From contig OX336389.2 in assembly GCA_946902985.2 (NCBI GenBank), positions 170,634,704 through 170,698,703 of the forward strand: a stretch of 64,000 nt of DNA, in the 5' to 3' direction. The translations under genes were made by a program, and so were the position numbers. Below the pieces are notes generated by a model. That model made no database searches, was not told the origin of the DNA, and saw only the letters and a program-made list of their open reading frames with translations. Origin of the DNA: Meconema thalassinum. Its lineage: Eukaryota > Arthropoda > Insecta > Orthoptera > Tettigoniidae. The stretch's first letter is position 1. Every line of letters begins with the position of its first letter. Positions 34,228-44,440 of the stretch are shown in pieces.

Positions 34228-34610
34228 TTATATACGTGTGTGACATCACGGGAACGGGGACCTGCAGCTAAAAATAAGCAGACACGTGTGTAGGGGTTTT
34301 TCTTGATGGTGTATATTATGAGGTGAAAGGGGTGAAAAGTGGGGGATGAAGAATTCCTAACAGAGCATGTATCTCTTAAACGACAATATATTTGAAATGT
34401 ATAAAACTCAGGGGGAAAAATCAGCCTAAAAATAAGTAAATAGGTGTTCGACCGTTTTTTGATTAATCAAATTTAAGGGGCCCATGGTGAGGGGTGAAAT
34501 TCTGAAAGAAAAACATCCATTCAAGAAGGACAACCGCTGCACAACCTTAGATTTCTCTCTATACGTGTGTACCATCCCGGGGATGGTGACCTGCTGCATC
34601 GGTGAAGCAT
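34228..34610. repeat. Helitron internal fragments
   Basis: TACGTGTGTG(A/C)CATC...GGGGAC(C)TGCAGCTAAAAATAAGC and GTGTATATTATGAGGTG match the interior of the complete Helitron just downstream. This is an older partial copy or an internal duplication next to the intact one. Confidence 0.55.
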
Positions 34611-34672
34611 AATTAATTTACACTATGAGCTGAAAAAATATTATTTGAATTATTTGAAAATGCTTGGAATAA

Positions 34673-35689
34673 TCTCTTATATAAAACAAAGTGTCCTGAC
34701 TGACTAACTCATCATCGCCCAGCCAAAACTATCAAAGTTAGAAACATGAAATGTTGGGGATATGTTCGCTGTATGTCGAAAACGTCCACTAAGGAAGGAT
34801 TTTTGGACATTCTGGTTCTAAAGGGGTGTTAAGGGGGTAGACCTGCATTTCATTGAATAGCAATATCTCATGATTGGTTACATTGGGGGTGTAATACTTG
34901 GCAGACACGTGTCTAAGGGTTTTTCTATGTGGTGTATATTATGAGGTGAAAGGGGTGAAAAGTTGGGGATGAAGGATTCCTAACGGAGCATGTATCTCTT
35001 AAACGATATAGGCGAAAAGTATGAAACTCGAGGGGAAGAAATCAGCTTAAAAATAAGTTAATAGGTGTTCGACCGTTGTTTCATAAATCCAATTTAAGGG
35101 AACCATGGATGGGGAGGGGTGAAATTCTTAAAAAAAAAAAAAAAAAAACTCACTAAAGAAGGACTACCGCTGCACAGCCTTAGATTTCCCTCTATACGTG
35201 TGTGCCATCACGGGGATGGGGACTGCAGCTAAAAATAAGCTGACTCGCGTGTAAGCGTTTTTCAATGTGGTGTATATTATGAGGTGAAAGGGGAAAAATG
35301 AGGGCGTATAAGATTTAGATTTGTGTAATTTTACGATGTGTACTTCTTTTTCATAGGAATTTAGGTCAATGGATGTTGTGTTCAGTCAGCGTGTTTAATA
35401 TATCTAATTTATTTTATATTTACGTTTGTGGTCTGAAACCGTGTTGTGTTCTTCAGTCGAATCTTATACATGCGATGCGACGTGACGTTTGGGATAACTT
35501 GATATTTATATGCCATTGTTGAGTTGTATTGTCTTTATTGTCTGATTGTTTACGGTCTTTACCAAATTATTATCAAAATTATTCAAAATAAAATGATAAA
35601 TAACTCATAGCATTCATGATTGAGACGTTGTTAAGTGTACTCTAGACAACTACAATTTTCGCGGGCGAAGCCGCGACGGGTAATGCTAG
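34673..35689 (+). mobile_element. Complete non-autonomous Helitron
   Basis: It starts TCTCTTATATAAAAC at 34673 after an A and ends CTAG at 35686-35689 before a T, the expected A/T insertion site. The 3' hairpin CGCGG-GCGAAG-CCGCG lies at 35660-35675, ending 10 nt before CTAG. There is no Rep or helicase ORF, so mobility would depend on an autonomous relative. A 20-base A-run sits near 35130. Confidence 0.88.
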
Positions 35690-36102
35690 TCATTCATATC
35701 TATAACTCACCGGAATATCATAAACAAGCAGTATTTTCTTAGAGCTTTAGTACTTTCCTGTTCAGAGGCTTATTGTCAAGCTGTAAAAATCGTTTATTCG
35801 TGCTCGTGCAATTGAAGGCTAGGTTGTCCAGGAGCGGCTTCGTGAACTTTTTCAAAAGGAGAATCGGAAGTTCAGAATCGTTGCATTGGTCACACTTAAT
35901 TGTGTGACAGAACTTGTCTTTTAATAAAAGTGTGCATTTTTTCAGTAAGTTCTTCCGTGGCAGCTACTGGACAGCACGTGATACGCATTGCATAATTTGC
36001 TCTAGTAACACCACACATGATGTTTTTGGGTTCCTCAGTCCTCCGCGATCTTGAAATCGTATGAGGTTGAGGACCGGGCTTTAACTCGCAGGAAGAGAAA
36101 TA
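35690..36102. other. Spacer with a short unassigned ORF
   Basis: A minus-strand frame of 69 codons (36105-35896) contains CGVTRANYAMRITCCPVAATEELTEKM. I do not recognise it. Its start overlaps the Tc1-like end at 36103, so it may be the broken 3' part of a gene that the transposon interrupted. Confidence 0.3.
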
Positions 36103-37598
36103 CACAGGTCAAAACAATTAGGGGATCAGGTGGGATATCATACACATGATACATATGGTAACGTATTTTGTTCAGAGTTCGGTTACAATTGTAATTTGTG
36201 TGTGCTACAGTACGATATTGTGCTGTCTCAACTCTTTACTGGAGGTTTACATGGCGTTTACTTAGAGTGAGGCGCCATGGGGCTACCATAATAGTGAAAC
36301 AGTCATTCTCGTTGCCCTCTAATATGGTGTGTGATCACCTCAGACGGCCAGGACAGTTGCACACCTGCGTGGCATGGACAGTATGAGGTTATTATCGGCT
36401 CTTGAGGGATATTTGGCCATTCTTCCATGAGTGCAATATCCAGCTCGGCAACCGTTGTGGGAAGTGCAGGTCTGGCTGCAATGCGTCTGCCAAATGCATC
36501 CCAGACATGCTCAATCGGGTTTAAGTCCGGTGAACAAGCAGGCCACTCCATTGGTTCAGTGCCCTCGTCGTCAAGCATGTTGTCCAGCAGTGCAGCTCTG
36601 TGGGGACTTGCGTTATCGTCCACCAGAATGAACCCATCGCATATGGCACCAGCGTAGGGCACAACAAACGGTCGAAGGATATCGTCTCGATACCTCTGAG
36701 CAGTCAAAGCGCAATTCTGAACGACATAGGGGTCCGTATGACCGCCAATACTGACTCTTGTCCACACCATTCGTCCACCACCTTGATATGGTGCTGTTTC
36801 CTGCACATAAGCGGGATTGTTCCGAGTTCCACGTTCACTCCAGTTGAGGGAACGACGATTGTCCGGCTGAACAGAAAATCTTGACTCATCTGTGAACAAA
36901 ACCCGGTGCCATTCGTTATGACGCCAAACCTAATGTTCTTCCGCCCAGTTTCTGCAGGCTAAACGGTGGCGTGGTTTCAAGGGGAAACACCCCATAGGCC
37001 TCCGTGCGTAGAGGCCACTTTCCCAAAGGCAATTTCCGACTGGTTTTGTTGATATTGCGCGTCCTGTTGCCGCCTGGAGGGTGCGTTGCAGCTGAGTTGC
37101 ATTAAGCCTTCTGTCTCGATGGGCTGTTAACCGGAGATAACGGTCATCTCTTGCTGATGATACCCGTGGACGACCTTGGCCTGGCCTTCTTTTAACGGTC
37201 CTGTTGTCTGAAATCCCGTCCAGGTCCTGGAAATTACACTTTGGGATACTCCAATAGCTGCAGCCACCTCCCTCTTTGTCTGTCCCTCTTCCAAACTTCC
37301 TATGGCTCTCCAGGTCATACCTTCGGGTAAGTCACGTTGTTATTGCATCGCACAACATGCTCACTACACCATCTGAACCCAACTGCTTGTGCCATTCGTT
37401 TGGTAGAGTAAACACACGTCCACACCAACTCCCTCTGCAGCAACTTTCTGTTTTTACCACTATCTCGCTTGTCGTATTGTTGTTGTCTCCACTCCGTATT
37501 ACCGACAGAAAGACGACGAACCATTTTAGGTCATTCTGCCGATGACAATACGTCAGAACCAGATATCTCAACTGATCCCCTAATTGTTTTGACCAGTG
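36103..37598 (-). mobile_element. Tc1-like DNA transposon
   Basis: Terminal inverted repeats CAC(A/T)GGTCAAAACAATTAG lie at 36103 and, inverted, end at 37598. They are flanked by TA at 36101-36102 and 37599-37600. Length is 1496 bp, normal for Tc1/mariner. The encoded transposase is broken. Confidence 0.9.
36303..37318 (-). pseudogene. Tc1-like transposase (DD34E), broken
   Basis: The N-terminal helix-turn-helix reads SLEEGQTKREVAAAIGVSQSVISRTW (37318-37127). A frame change follows near 37190, and the frame continues RLTAHRDRRLNATQLQRTLQAATGRAIS. A TAG interrupts it just before VWRHNEWHRVLFTDESRFSVQPDNRR. The catalytic domain is intact downstream: FTDESRF (first Asp), VDDNASPHRA (second Asp) and SPDLNPIEHVWD (Glu), with 34 residues between the last two. 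DDE transposases cut and paste the element by its inverted repeats. The breaks make this copy non-autonomous. Confidence 0.85.
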
Positions 37599-37600
37599 TA

Positions 37601-38470
37601 TGTTGCAAACAACCTTCACAGCTGGTATTTTCTTCTGCTACGCGAGATAAGTTTTTCGTAGATCTCCGGCCAGTTGTCTAGTTGGAGAAGAGTGAACTTA
37701 TCGACACTCGTTTAATTTGTATAATGCTTGAGGATCTACTATTTAGGTCCGCTCAAGTTCTACCGCGCTGTATATTGTTATACTCACAAAGAATTGAAGA
37801 CGTTGAGAATATGTTTGTTTATTGGTTACCAACACCTTAAGTACTTTTATAATACACTTTACATGAATCCTTAAATATGAAGAGTCTGTCTAATACAGAG
37901 ACAGCTCTCTAGCAGCGACCACTGGGTCTCGTTGAAAGTAATGAAGTTGTTACTTGTTGTGTAGAGACCTACATGGTCTACTGTATGCGAAGAGAGCGAA
38001 AATGGGCTCTGCATCAGTATATAACATAAGCTTTCTCTGGAGGGAGAAATGCTTGTCACAAAGAGAGATTCACCAATAGCGTGTATCTCTAATGGTAAGA
38101 GGGGGTGGCAGCCAATCAGACCATAAGCGTTAGGGCTGGGTTCGCTTGACCTTACAATTGTTGTGGAAACTCCAATACTAAGAAATGTTATGAGAAAGGA
38201 ACAGAAATATGTGTCCCGTTCGAAAATGCCGAGACAGTCTGGAAAGTTAAGAATGTTTGCTGTGACAAACTCTCAATTTAAGTCTTCTAAGAAATATCTA
38301 ATGGAAATATGTCCACTTAAAGTGCTACTGTTCACAAGAGTATGCTTTTAGTTTATACATGTTCTGCCCATGGGCTTGGAGTGAGCTGTTGTAACATTCT
38401 GACTTCCTGAAGAGAATATGCGTTGTTTCTCATGAACGACAGAAATGATAATAATAATTATTATTATCAT
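37601..38470. other. Spacer, no gene seen
   Basis: No family recognised in any frame. An ATAATAATAATTATTATTATC palindrome at about 38449-38469 lies next to the P-element-like gene's stop. Confidence 0.5.
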
Positions 38471-38604
38471 TTAAAAACCAAAATTAGTAAGGGATGCTTC
38501 TTGGTCATGGCTAGTAAGGGCTTTACTGGGCAACGGACATGATTCACACACTAGGTAGCCTGCCACCATTGCTACTGCTATGTTGGATGCAGTAGCTGGA
38601 GCTC

Positions 38605-38694
38605 CTAAAAATAAAACCAAATTGTTGGATACCGTAATCGTGTTTAGATAAAAACATAATGCAATGAAAATAAATGGTCAGGTTAAAAATGTAC
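38605..38694 (-). other. Probable 90-bp intron in the P-element-like pseudogene
   Basis: On the minus strand the sequence reads GTTGAAG|GTACAT at the donor and TTTTATTTTTAG|GAGCTC at the acceptor. Removing it joins VGNPVEG to a frame ending VAGYLVCESC, the expected C-terminus. Short insect introns of this size are common. Confidence 0.6.
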
Positions 38695-39772
38695 CTTCAA
38701 CGGGGTTTCCAACTATAGCAAGGACGTGTTCGGAAAGCTCCGGTACGAAGGCAGATTCCGTGACATGTCCTTCTTCACCTGGCTCTTGAAGTTGGTTCCT
38801 AGAAAAGAACCTGGACCTTACGCTGGATACTAGGCCTTAATTCCTTAGATCGACGTTTCCATGGCTCGAAGCTGGGATAATTCCAGTGTGAAAGGTAGAT
38901 TCAATAGCATGGATACAAGATCTCACATCCATCATATCACTGACCCCCCCCCCTCCCTTTCGTCTGAGGTGACTGAAAAAGAGCTTGACATCGTCACTCG
39001 ATAAATTCCTGGTTAGGACAGAGTGGAAATTGATGCTTATTAAATATCGCATGCATGTCACTGAAGAGAGAGTTGTCAACTCCAGAGTGTTGTCTCTTTA
39101 GTAAATGTCCTGAACTTTTCGGGATGTTGCTGAATGTCCTCAATGTATGGCAGAAATACGTCTGTTAACCAGTGCAGTCTTTCATCGTCCATCTCACAAA
39201 AAATCATCTTATTGTCATTTCTGGAGTGTGTGCCATGGGATGTGTTACAGACATCATGCATGGATGTCAAACCATTTTTTGAAAATGTTCAATAAAGTAA
39301 ATAGTCTCAAGTAAGCTGCCTTGGTCTTTAATTTTTTCATAGCATACGACTTCCATTCTTTTTAAGCCTGGTGAAAGGTGAAAACATTCATCTTTTCCAA
39401 ATTACTAGGATAAAACACCTTCCTGGAGAGTTTCCTGACAGGTTTTATTACCAGAGTTTTCTGAAAATTATGAAGGATCTTCAAATGATCACTTGTCACA
39501 TTGTTGCCATTTACAAAGAACTCCCTAGACAAGTGCTGCGATCGTACATTCTTGATAATGTGACTTGGATCAAAAGTTATGAAGAGCATTCGATTTTCAT
39601 CAAGAGGATGTTTAATTCCATGTGTTATACGACCCCCGCATAGCGTTTCAAACATAGAAACATTCGCTTGGCAGTTGTCAGTTACATTTATTAACACTCT
39701 GAAACCACTTTCTTCGACTACCTTCAGAGCATCTAATACCAATTATGCCAAGTGCGCTCCAGAAATACACTA

Positions 39773-41154
39773 CTGTTTGTAAAAAGTGAAACACCCAGAA
39801 GAAATGGTCCGAGACACTCCCAGAACAGGGGTCGCGTAGGCCTGCGGTACCATATTAGGTGATTAAAATCGCAGAGAGATGGTGTGCACATTGGCCCACC
39901 AGTGCCCTCTGTCGTGGGACCAGACAGGTCAGTGTTACGCACAGCTCTGTCGGCGTGGGGCCGTCATACCAAGTGGAAACGTGTAAGCAAGTGCAACGAT
40001 GCCTCGCCGACATCACAGGGTAGGCTATCAGCATGTGAGTGCGGTTGAACGGGGCAGAACGCTTGGGCTCCGGGAGGCAGGACTGTCGTTCCGGGACATT
40101 GCGGCTCGTACAGGGCACGCTGCGTCAACAGTAAGGCCTATGTGGATCCAGTGGAGAGAGGAGGGCCGTACACAGCGACGACAGGGTACAGGACGACGCA
40201 ATGTGACCACGGCGCGAGACGACCGCCATCTTCTCCGCATGGCCGTATCGGACATAACAGCGTCATCCTCTGTGTTGGCTCGATGTTGGAGCACTGCAAA
40301 GGGGGTGGACATGTCTGCGTCGACGGTGCGGCGCCGTCTTTTGAGGGCTGGACTCGTAGCACGCATGCCACTGCGTCGGCTGCATTGACTGGGAACCACC
40401 GACGCCTCCGACTACAATGGGCACGTGCACGCCGACACTAGCAGGCTGAGTGGCGAAATGTAGTGTTTTCGGACGAGTCCCGCTTCAACCTGTCCATACG
40501 CGTTCGACGCTGCCGTGGAGAACGCAATTAGGCAGACTGTATTGTTGAGCGGCATAGTGGACAAACACCAGGTGTAATGGTTTGGGGCGCAATTGCCTAT
40601 AACAGGCGATCGCGCCTCGTACATCTTACGGGCAATCTGAACAGTGACCGCTACATCATGGACGTTTTAGAGCCTGCGGCACTGCCCCTCTTGCATGCCG
40701 TTCCACAGGCCATATTTCACCAGGACAATGCCCGCCCGCATGTGGCGAGGAATGTGCAATCCTTCTTTGCAGAACGACGGATACCTTTGCATCCCTGGCC
40801 TGCCCGTTCGCCTGACATGTCGCCTATTGAACATGTCTGGGATATGGTCGGTCGGCCACATGTTCGTTCAGGTCCACCTGCCGCCACTGTTGATGCTTTG
40901 TGGACGCGTCTACAAACCGCGTGGGACGGAATTCCCCAGCAGCGTATTCAAGCGCTGTATGATTCCATGCCACGACGTCTAGCGAACCTGAGTGCAGCAC
41001 GTGGTGGCGCGACGCCGTACTGAAGATCGACCGTCAACGTGCATGTACCGGGCTGTCCTTCTAATCAGTAATGGATTGTCATGTCCCTAATCTGTGGTAT
41101 AAAATGCAATGTGGTCACATCTCTTGTTCTTGGAGTTTCACTTTCTACAAACAG
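39773..41154 (+). mobile_element. Tc1-like transposon nested in the P-element-like gene
   Basis: Inverted ends CTGTTTGTA(A/G)AAAGTGAAAC begin at 39773 and end, inverted, at 41154. They are flanked by TA at 39771-39772 and 41155-41156. Length is 1382 bp. Insertion splits the P-element frame right after IYFTCSTV. Confidence 0.88.
39999..41023 (+). pseudogene. Second Tc1-like transposase (DD34E), broken
   Basis: The N-terminus MPRRHHRVGYQHVSAVERGRT leads to LREAGLSFRDIAARTGHAASTV, a helix-turn-helix, and a second HTH ending STVRRRLLRAGLVAR. The frame shifts near 40385 and meets two stops near 40441 and 40529 around WRNVVFSDESRFNLS. It is then open from VMVWGAIAYNRRSRL to the stop at 41023. The second catalytic Asp is in FHQDNARPHVARN and the Glu in SPDMSPIEHVWD, 34 residues apart. 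Sequence and inverted ends differ from the element at 36103, so it is a separate lineage. Confidence 0.85.
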
Positions 41155-42335
41155 TACTGTAGAACATGTAAAATAAATTGATACAGGAATTCTGCAAGAA
41201 GATATTCCTTTGAAAAGAATGCAAAGTAACTTGTTGGCTAGTTTGTCTTCAATACCAAGAGCGTCTAAGTCTGCGTCACTCATGCCGAGAAACAGGTCTA
41301 AGTTCCTATCGCCGCCTAGGTTTTATAGCCATTTCGTCAATGATAAGGGAGCCCACTTTTGCATTCTCGTGTTCCAGTGACATTTCCTCTGCCATCAATC
41401 TTGCTCTGATCAATGAGGTGATGCCAGTCTCTCCTTTCGAGTACCCTACGTATGTCTTCATAGTTTTGGGATGGGGTAGGTGCAAGATACTTAGTTCACG
41501 TAACAAACGAAAGCCTGTCGGTGACCTAGTAGATAGAAGAACACAAATTTTAATTGTAGTTTCTTGGTACTTACATTTCTTCTTTCCATATGCTTGCAGC
41601 TGTTCGAGATAAAATGGCTTTGAGGCTACCTTTTTGGGAATCATTTTTATTCGCAGACAGCTGCTTGTTCACGTCACATTTCTTAGTTTTATATTTCTTC
41701 AATTCAGCCTGAAGATTATGAAGTTTTCTTCGAAGCTTGTGAATTACAGTGTCTCGCTTGGCAGTTTTTTTCGTAGCACTTCGCAGTTTCTTTCGAAGAG
41801 ACTTCCTAACTACTGGCCTTGAAATGGGTGAAAACTGTGTCCCTATACTTCTACAACTTATCTCGTCTTCACAAATAGGAATAAAATTAATCTCAGTTTC
41901 TGGAGAGTCACATTTTCGTTTGGATGAAAGAGTGTCCTCGGTTTGACACTGTCGTCGATTTGGTGTTTTCCTAGCTGTAGTTGTCACTTCTGTATGCGGA
42001 GGGAAGTCTGTAAATTTTGAAGGTACGGATTTAGGCAGAAGAAATCTTCTAGTTGTGCTTACACTGTAATTGTCTTCTCTGAAATGCCTACTACAAACTG
42101 CCGACCTTATAGAAAGAGTCCACACACTACCTGGCGTATCACCTCGTCGAGAAACAGCTATAATCCACTTGTTGCTTAATTCCTGATTGATAGGAAACGA
42201 GTGAAATGAAACTGATTTGCACATTCCCTGCCGGGACGTACAAAACAGAACACAGCACTAAACCATTTTTAAAATACGCATGTAAACAACCACTATTTTC
42301 AATGCCACTATTGAGTTGAACTGGCGCGAAAGCTG

Positions 42336-42480
42336 GAACTAGGGTGTTACAAAGCGATCCTAGCGGTCACTGGCAGAACTTGATGGTGATTCATTTTTAG
42401 CGCAAAACAGCTTCTATTTCCCGGCCTTGTATATAGCGTAGGCAACGATCCAAGGACTCGGCTTCGTTCCATAGTTGCAG
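42336..42480 (-). promoter_or_regulatory. Upstream region of the P-element-like gene (shared with 10680-10860)
   Basis: The minus strand carries CGTTGCCTACGCTATATACAAGG, which contains a TATA-like stretch, then CCGCTAGGATCGC and TTGTAACACCCTAG before the ATG at 42266. The same blocks recur at 10680-10860 without a gene. Promoter role is inferred from position only. Confidence 0.35.
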
Positions 42481-42875
42481 TCAAGCAGGATGTAACAGAA
42501 GTATACTCTCTGTATAGTTATTATTGATCCTGGACTCCACGGTACGAATGGAAGTGGACATTCAACAAGCGGTAAGAGTCAACGAGGAGAAGAGGCTATT
42601 TGCCGACCATGCATACCTGACCTGAGTAAGAGATATACTCTGCCTGCAAATGCATGGAAAGTGAATGTCATCCTTTTCGGAACTCGGAGGAACATCCTTC
42701 AAGTTCGTCATGAACATCTTTAAAGAACTTGGCATCATTGAAAATGATCTTGAAAAAATCTGCTTTAGCATATTGAGAGCCTCAATCTACATGCTACATA
42801 ATAATTGTTATGTTTATCGTAAAGCATACAGTATGTAGAGCCAACAATGTACCTATAAAAAGAGTAAAACCACCC

Positions 42876-43219
42876 TTACTTCCGACTTGAAGTTTCAGTG
42901 CTACGCTAGAGATATCTAGCGGTCAGAAATGAAATCACTTTAACAAGTCAATCACAGGCGGCCATTCAAATAGATATATCACGACAAATCTAGTTTCGTT
43001 CACGATGTCGCGATGTAGTGATCGAAACTCGATTTGTTGTGATATATCGATTTGAATGACTGCCTGTGATTGGCTGGTTAAAGATCATGACAAATTTCCG
43101 TATCGTATAAAATATATCCTACACTTGGTTGATATTAAGCTGGAAGCTGTTTTGCTTTCTGATCTTCTGACCGCTAGATGTCTCTAGCGTAGCACTGAAA
43201 CTTCTAGTCGGAAGTGAGG
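42876..43219. mobile_element. Palindromic MITE
   Basis: TTACTTCCGACTTGAAG...GTGCTACGCTAGAGA...TCTAGCGGTCAGA on the left is mirrored by TCTGACCGCTAGA...TCTCTAGCGTAGCAC...GTCGGAAGTGAG on the right. A second inner pair (CACAGGCGGCCATTCAAAT with ATTTGAATGACTGCCTGTG) folds around 43010. The right half has about 70 extra bases. No ORF. Target duplication not certain. Confidence 0.7.
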
Positions 43220-43611
43220 ATCGCTGGATCTTTATGGTCTCCTGGAATGCCGGGGAGATGTTCTTGTCGAAGTATATACAGTATATCTACTGTATATATT
43301 ACTACTGTAGGCTATGTCTCACTCTCACAGCTGAAGAGAGGTCTGGCTTTTCGGTTGTATATGCTTCGTGTTCCTGGTACGCTTCGCTCAAGCCACATGG
43401 CGCGCCCGTTGAAAGAATGCGTACACAAGCTTATTAACACTAACAGCTAACACGCTAATGTTCTGAAAGGAAATCGGCATCATGATTTATAAATTAAAAA
43501 GAAGACACTAGGTATATACTAAGTCATTCTACTACATTTCTTTATTTTGAAATGTACGGTAATATAAATAGGAAAGGAAATGTGATAGGCCTACATATTG
43601 GGATTAATATA

Positions 43612-44438
43612 AGGTGCGTTCAAAAAGTAACTAGCCGGAGGCTGTAATGCGCAAACCGGTGGCGACATAGGCTAATCGTGGCGTGTGTAACGAGGTGTGG
43701 TTCCGACCAGAGCGTGGAAGGTCACAGACTGTCGCTAGAGGGCACGCGTGCACGTCACGTGACGATACAAAGCGAGCAGCAGCATGCATCAATCGTCCAA
43801 CGCTGCCAGCCGCATTGCAAACAGTGACATGGAGGCGTCAAACGAAGAGCAAATAGGTGTTGTTTGGCTTCTGACAGCGAAAGGAGTAGGGGGAACGGAC
43901 ATTCATCACCGAATGCCACAAGTGCACGGCGAACACTGCATGTGCCTTGCAAGGGTCAAGGCGTGGCACAAGCGCTTCAGGGAAGGACGGATGTCGTTAG
44001 CCGATGCTGCCCGGTCTAGGGCACCCCCTGCATTACCAATGACAACGTCCAGCTGGTTGATGCACTCATTACACAGGACCGCCGAGTGACAGTGAACGCC
44101 ATAGCCGCCGTGGTCGGATTGAGCGTCGGAAGTGTGCACACTATCATGAAGGAACGACTGCACTTGCCCAAAGTGTGTGCCCAATGGGTGCCCCACAGTC
44201 TTCAACCACACCAGGAAGCATGTCGAATGACCCACTGACTCGGTCTTGGTTGGACGATTGATGCATGCTGCTGCTCACTTTGTATCGTCACGTGACGTGC
44301 ACGCGTGCCCTCTAGAAACGGGCTGTGACCTTCCACGCTCTGGTCGGAACCACACCTCGTTACACACGCAACGATTAGCCGATGTCGTCACCGGTTTGCG
44401 CATTACAGCCTCCGGCTTGTTACTTTTTGAACGCACCT
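43612..44438 (+). mobile_element. mariner-derived element with ~190-bp inverted repeats
   Basis: Inverted repeats run from 43612 to about 43800 and from about 44250 to 44438, beginning AGGTGCGTTCAAAAAGTAAC. They are flanked by TA at 43610-43611 and 44439-44440. The 450-bp centre encodes only the DNA-binding half of a mariner transposase, so it is non-autonomous. Most mariner TIRs are near 30 bp, so these are unusually long. Confidence 0.88.
43784..44230 (+). pseudogene. mariner transposase N-terminal (DNA-binding) fragment
   Basis: From MEASNEEQIGVVWLLTAKG through VHGEHCMCLARVKAWHKRFREGRMSLADAARS the sequence follows the mariner HTH region. A one-base frame change near 44042 then joins to VQLVDALITQDRRVTVNAIAAVVGLSVGSVHTIMKERLHLPKVCAQWVPHSL, the second HTH. 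It stops before any catalytic Asp. The first ATG (43784) lies inside the left inverted repeat; 43829 is an alternative start. It could only act as a DNA-binding fragment. Confidence 0.78.
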
Positions 44439-44440
44439 TA

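Larger units (their letters stand above)
38471..42266 (-). pseudogene. P-element/THAP9-like transposase, interrupted by a Tc1 element
   Basis: The likely start ATG is at 42266, but codon 3 is TAG. Beyond it CCVLFC, SVSFHSFP, WTLSIRSAVCSRHF and SVPSKF form a C2CH THAP DNA-binding domain. A basic coiled-coil-like region (about 41780-41650) follows. The RNase H-like part then includes ILHLPHPKTM, SLIIDEMAIKP (catalytic Asp), VTDNCQANVSMF and TFDPSHIIKNVR. The C-terminus VAGYLVCESC ends with TAA at 38471-38473. A 90-bp intron with GT/AG ends fits at 38605-38694. Stops also occur in SGAHLA*LV and FHQA*KE, with frame changes near 41600 and 39270. The Tc1 insert is at 39773-41154. THAP9-like proteins are P-element transposases or their domesticated relatives; this copy is dead. 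Confidence 0.82.

Noticed and set aside
33876..34271. Overlapping frames on both strands (GSGSDGSE and RPIHFRS repeats)
   Set aside because: They are translations of the CACTTCCGTCCGATC minisatellite.
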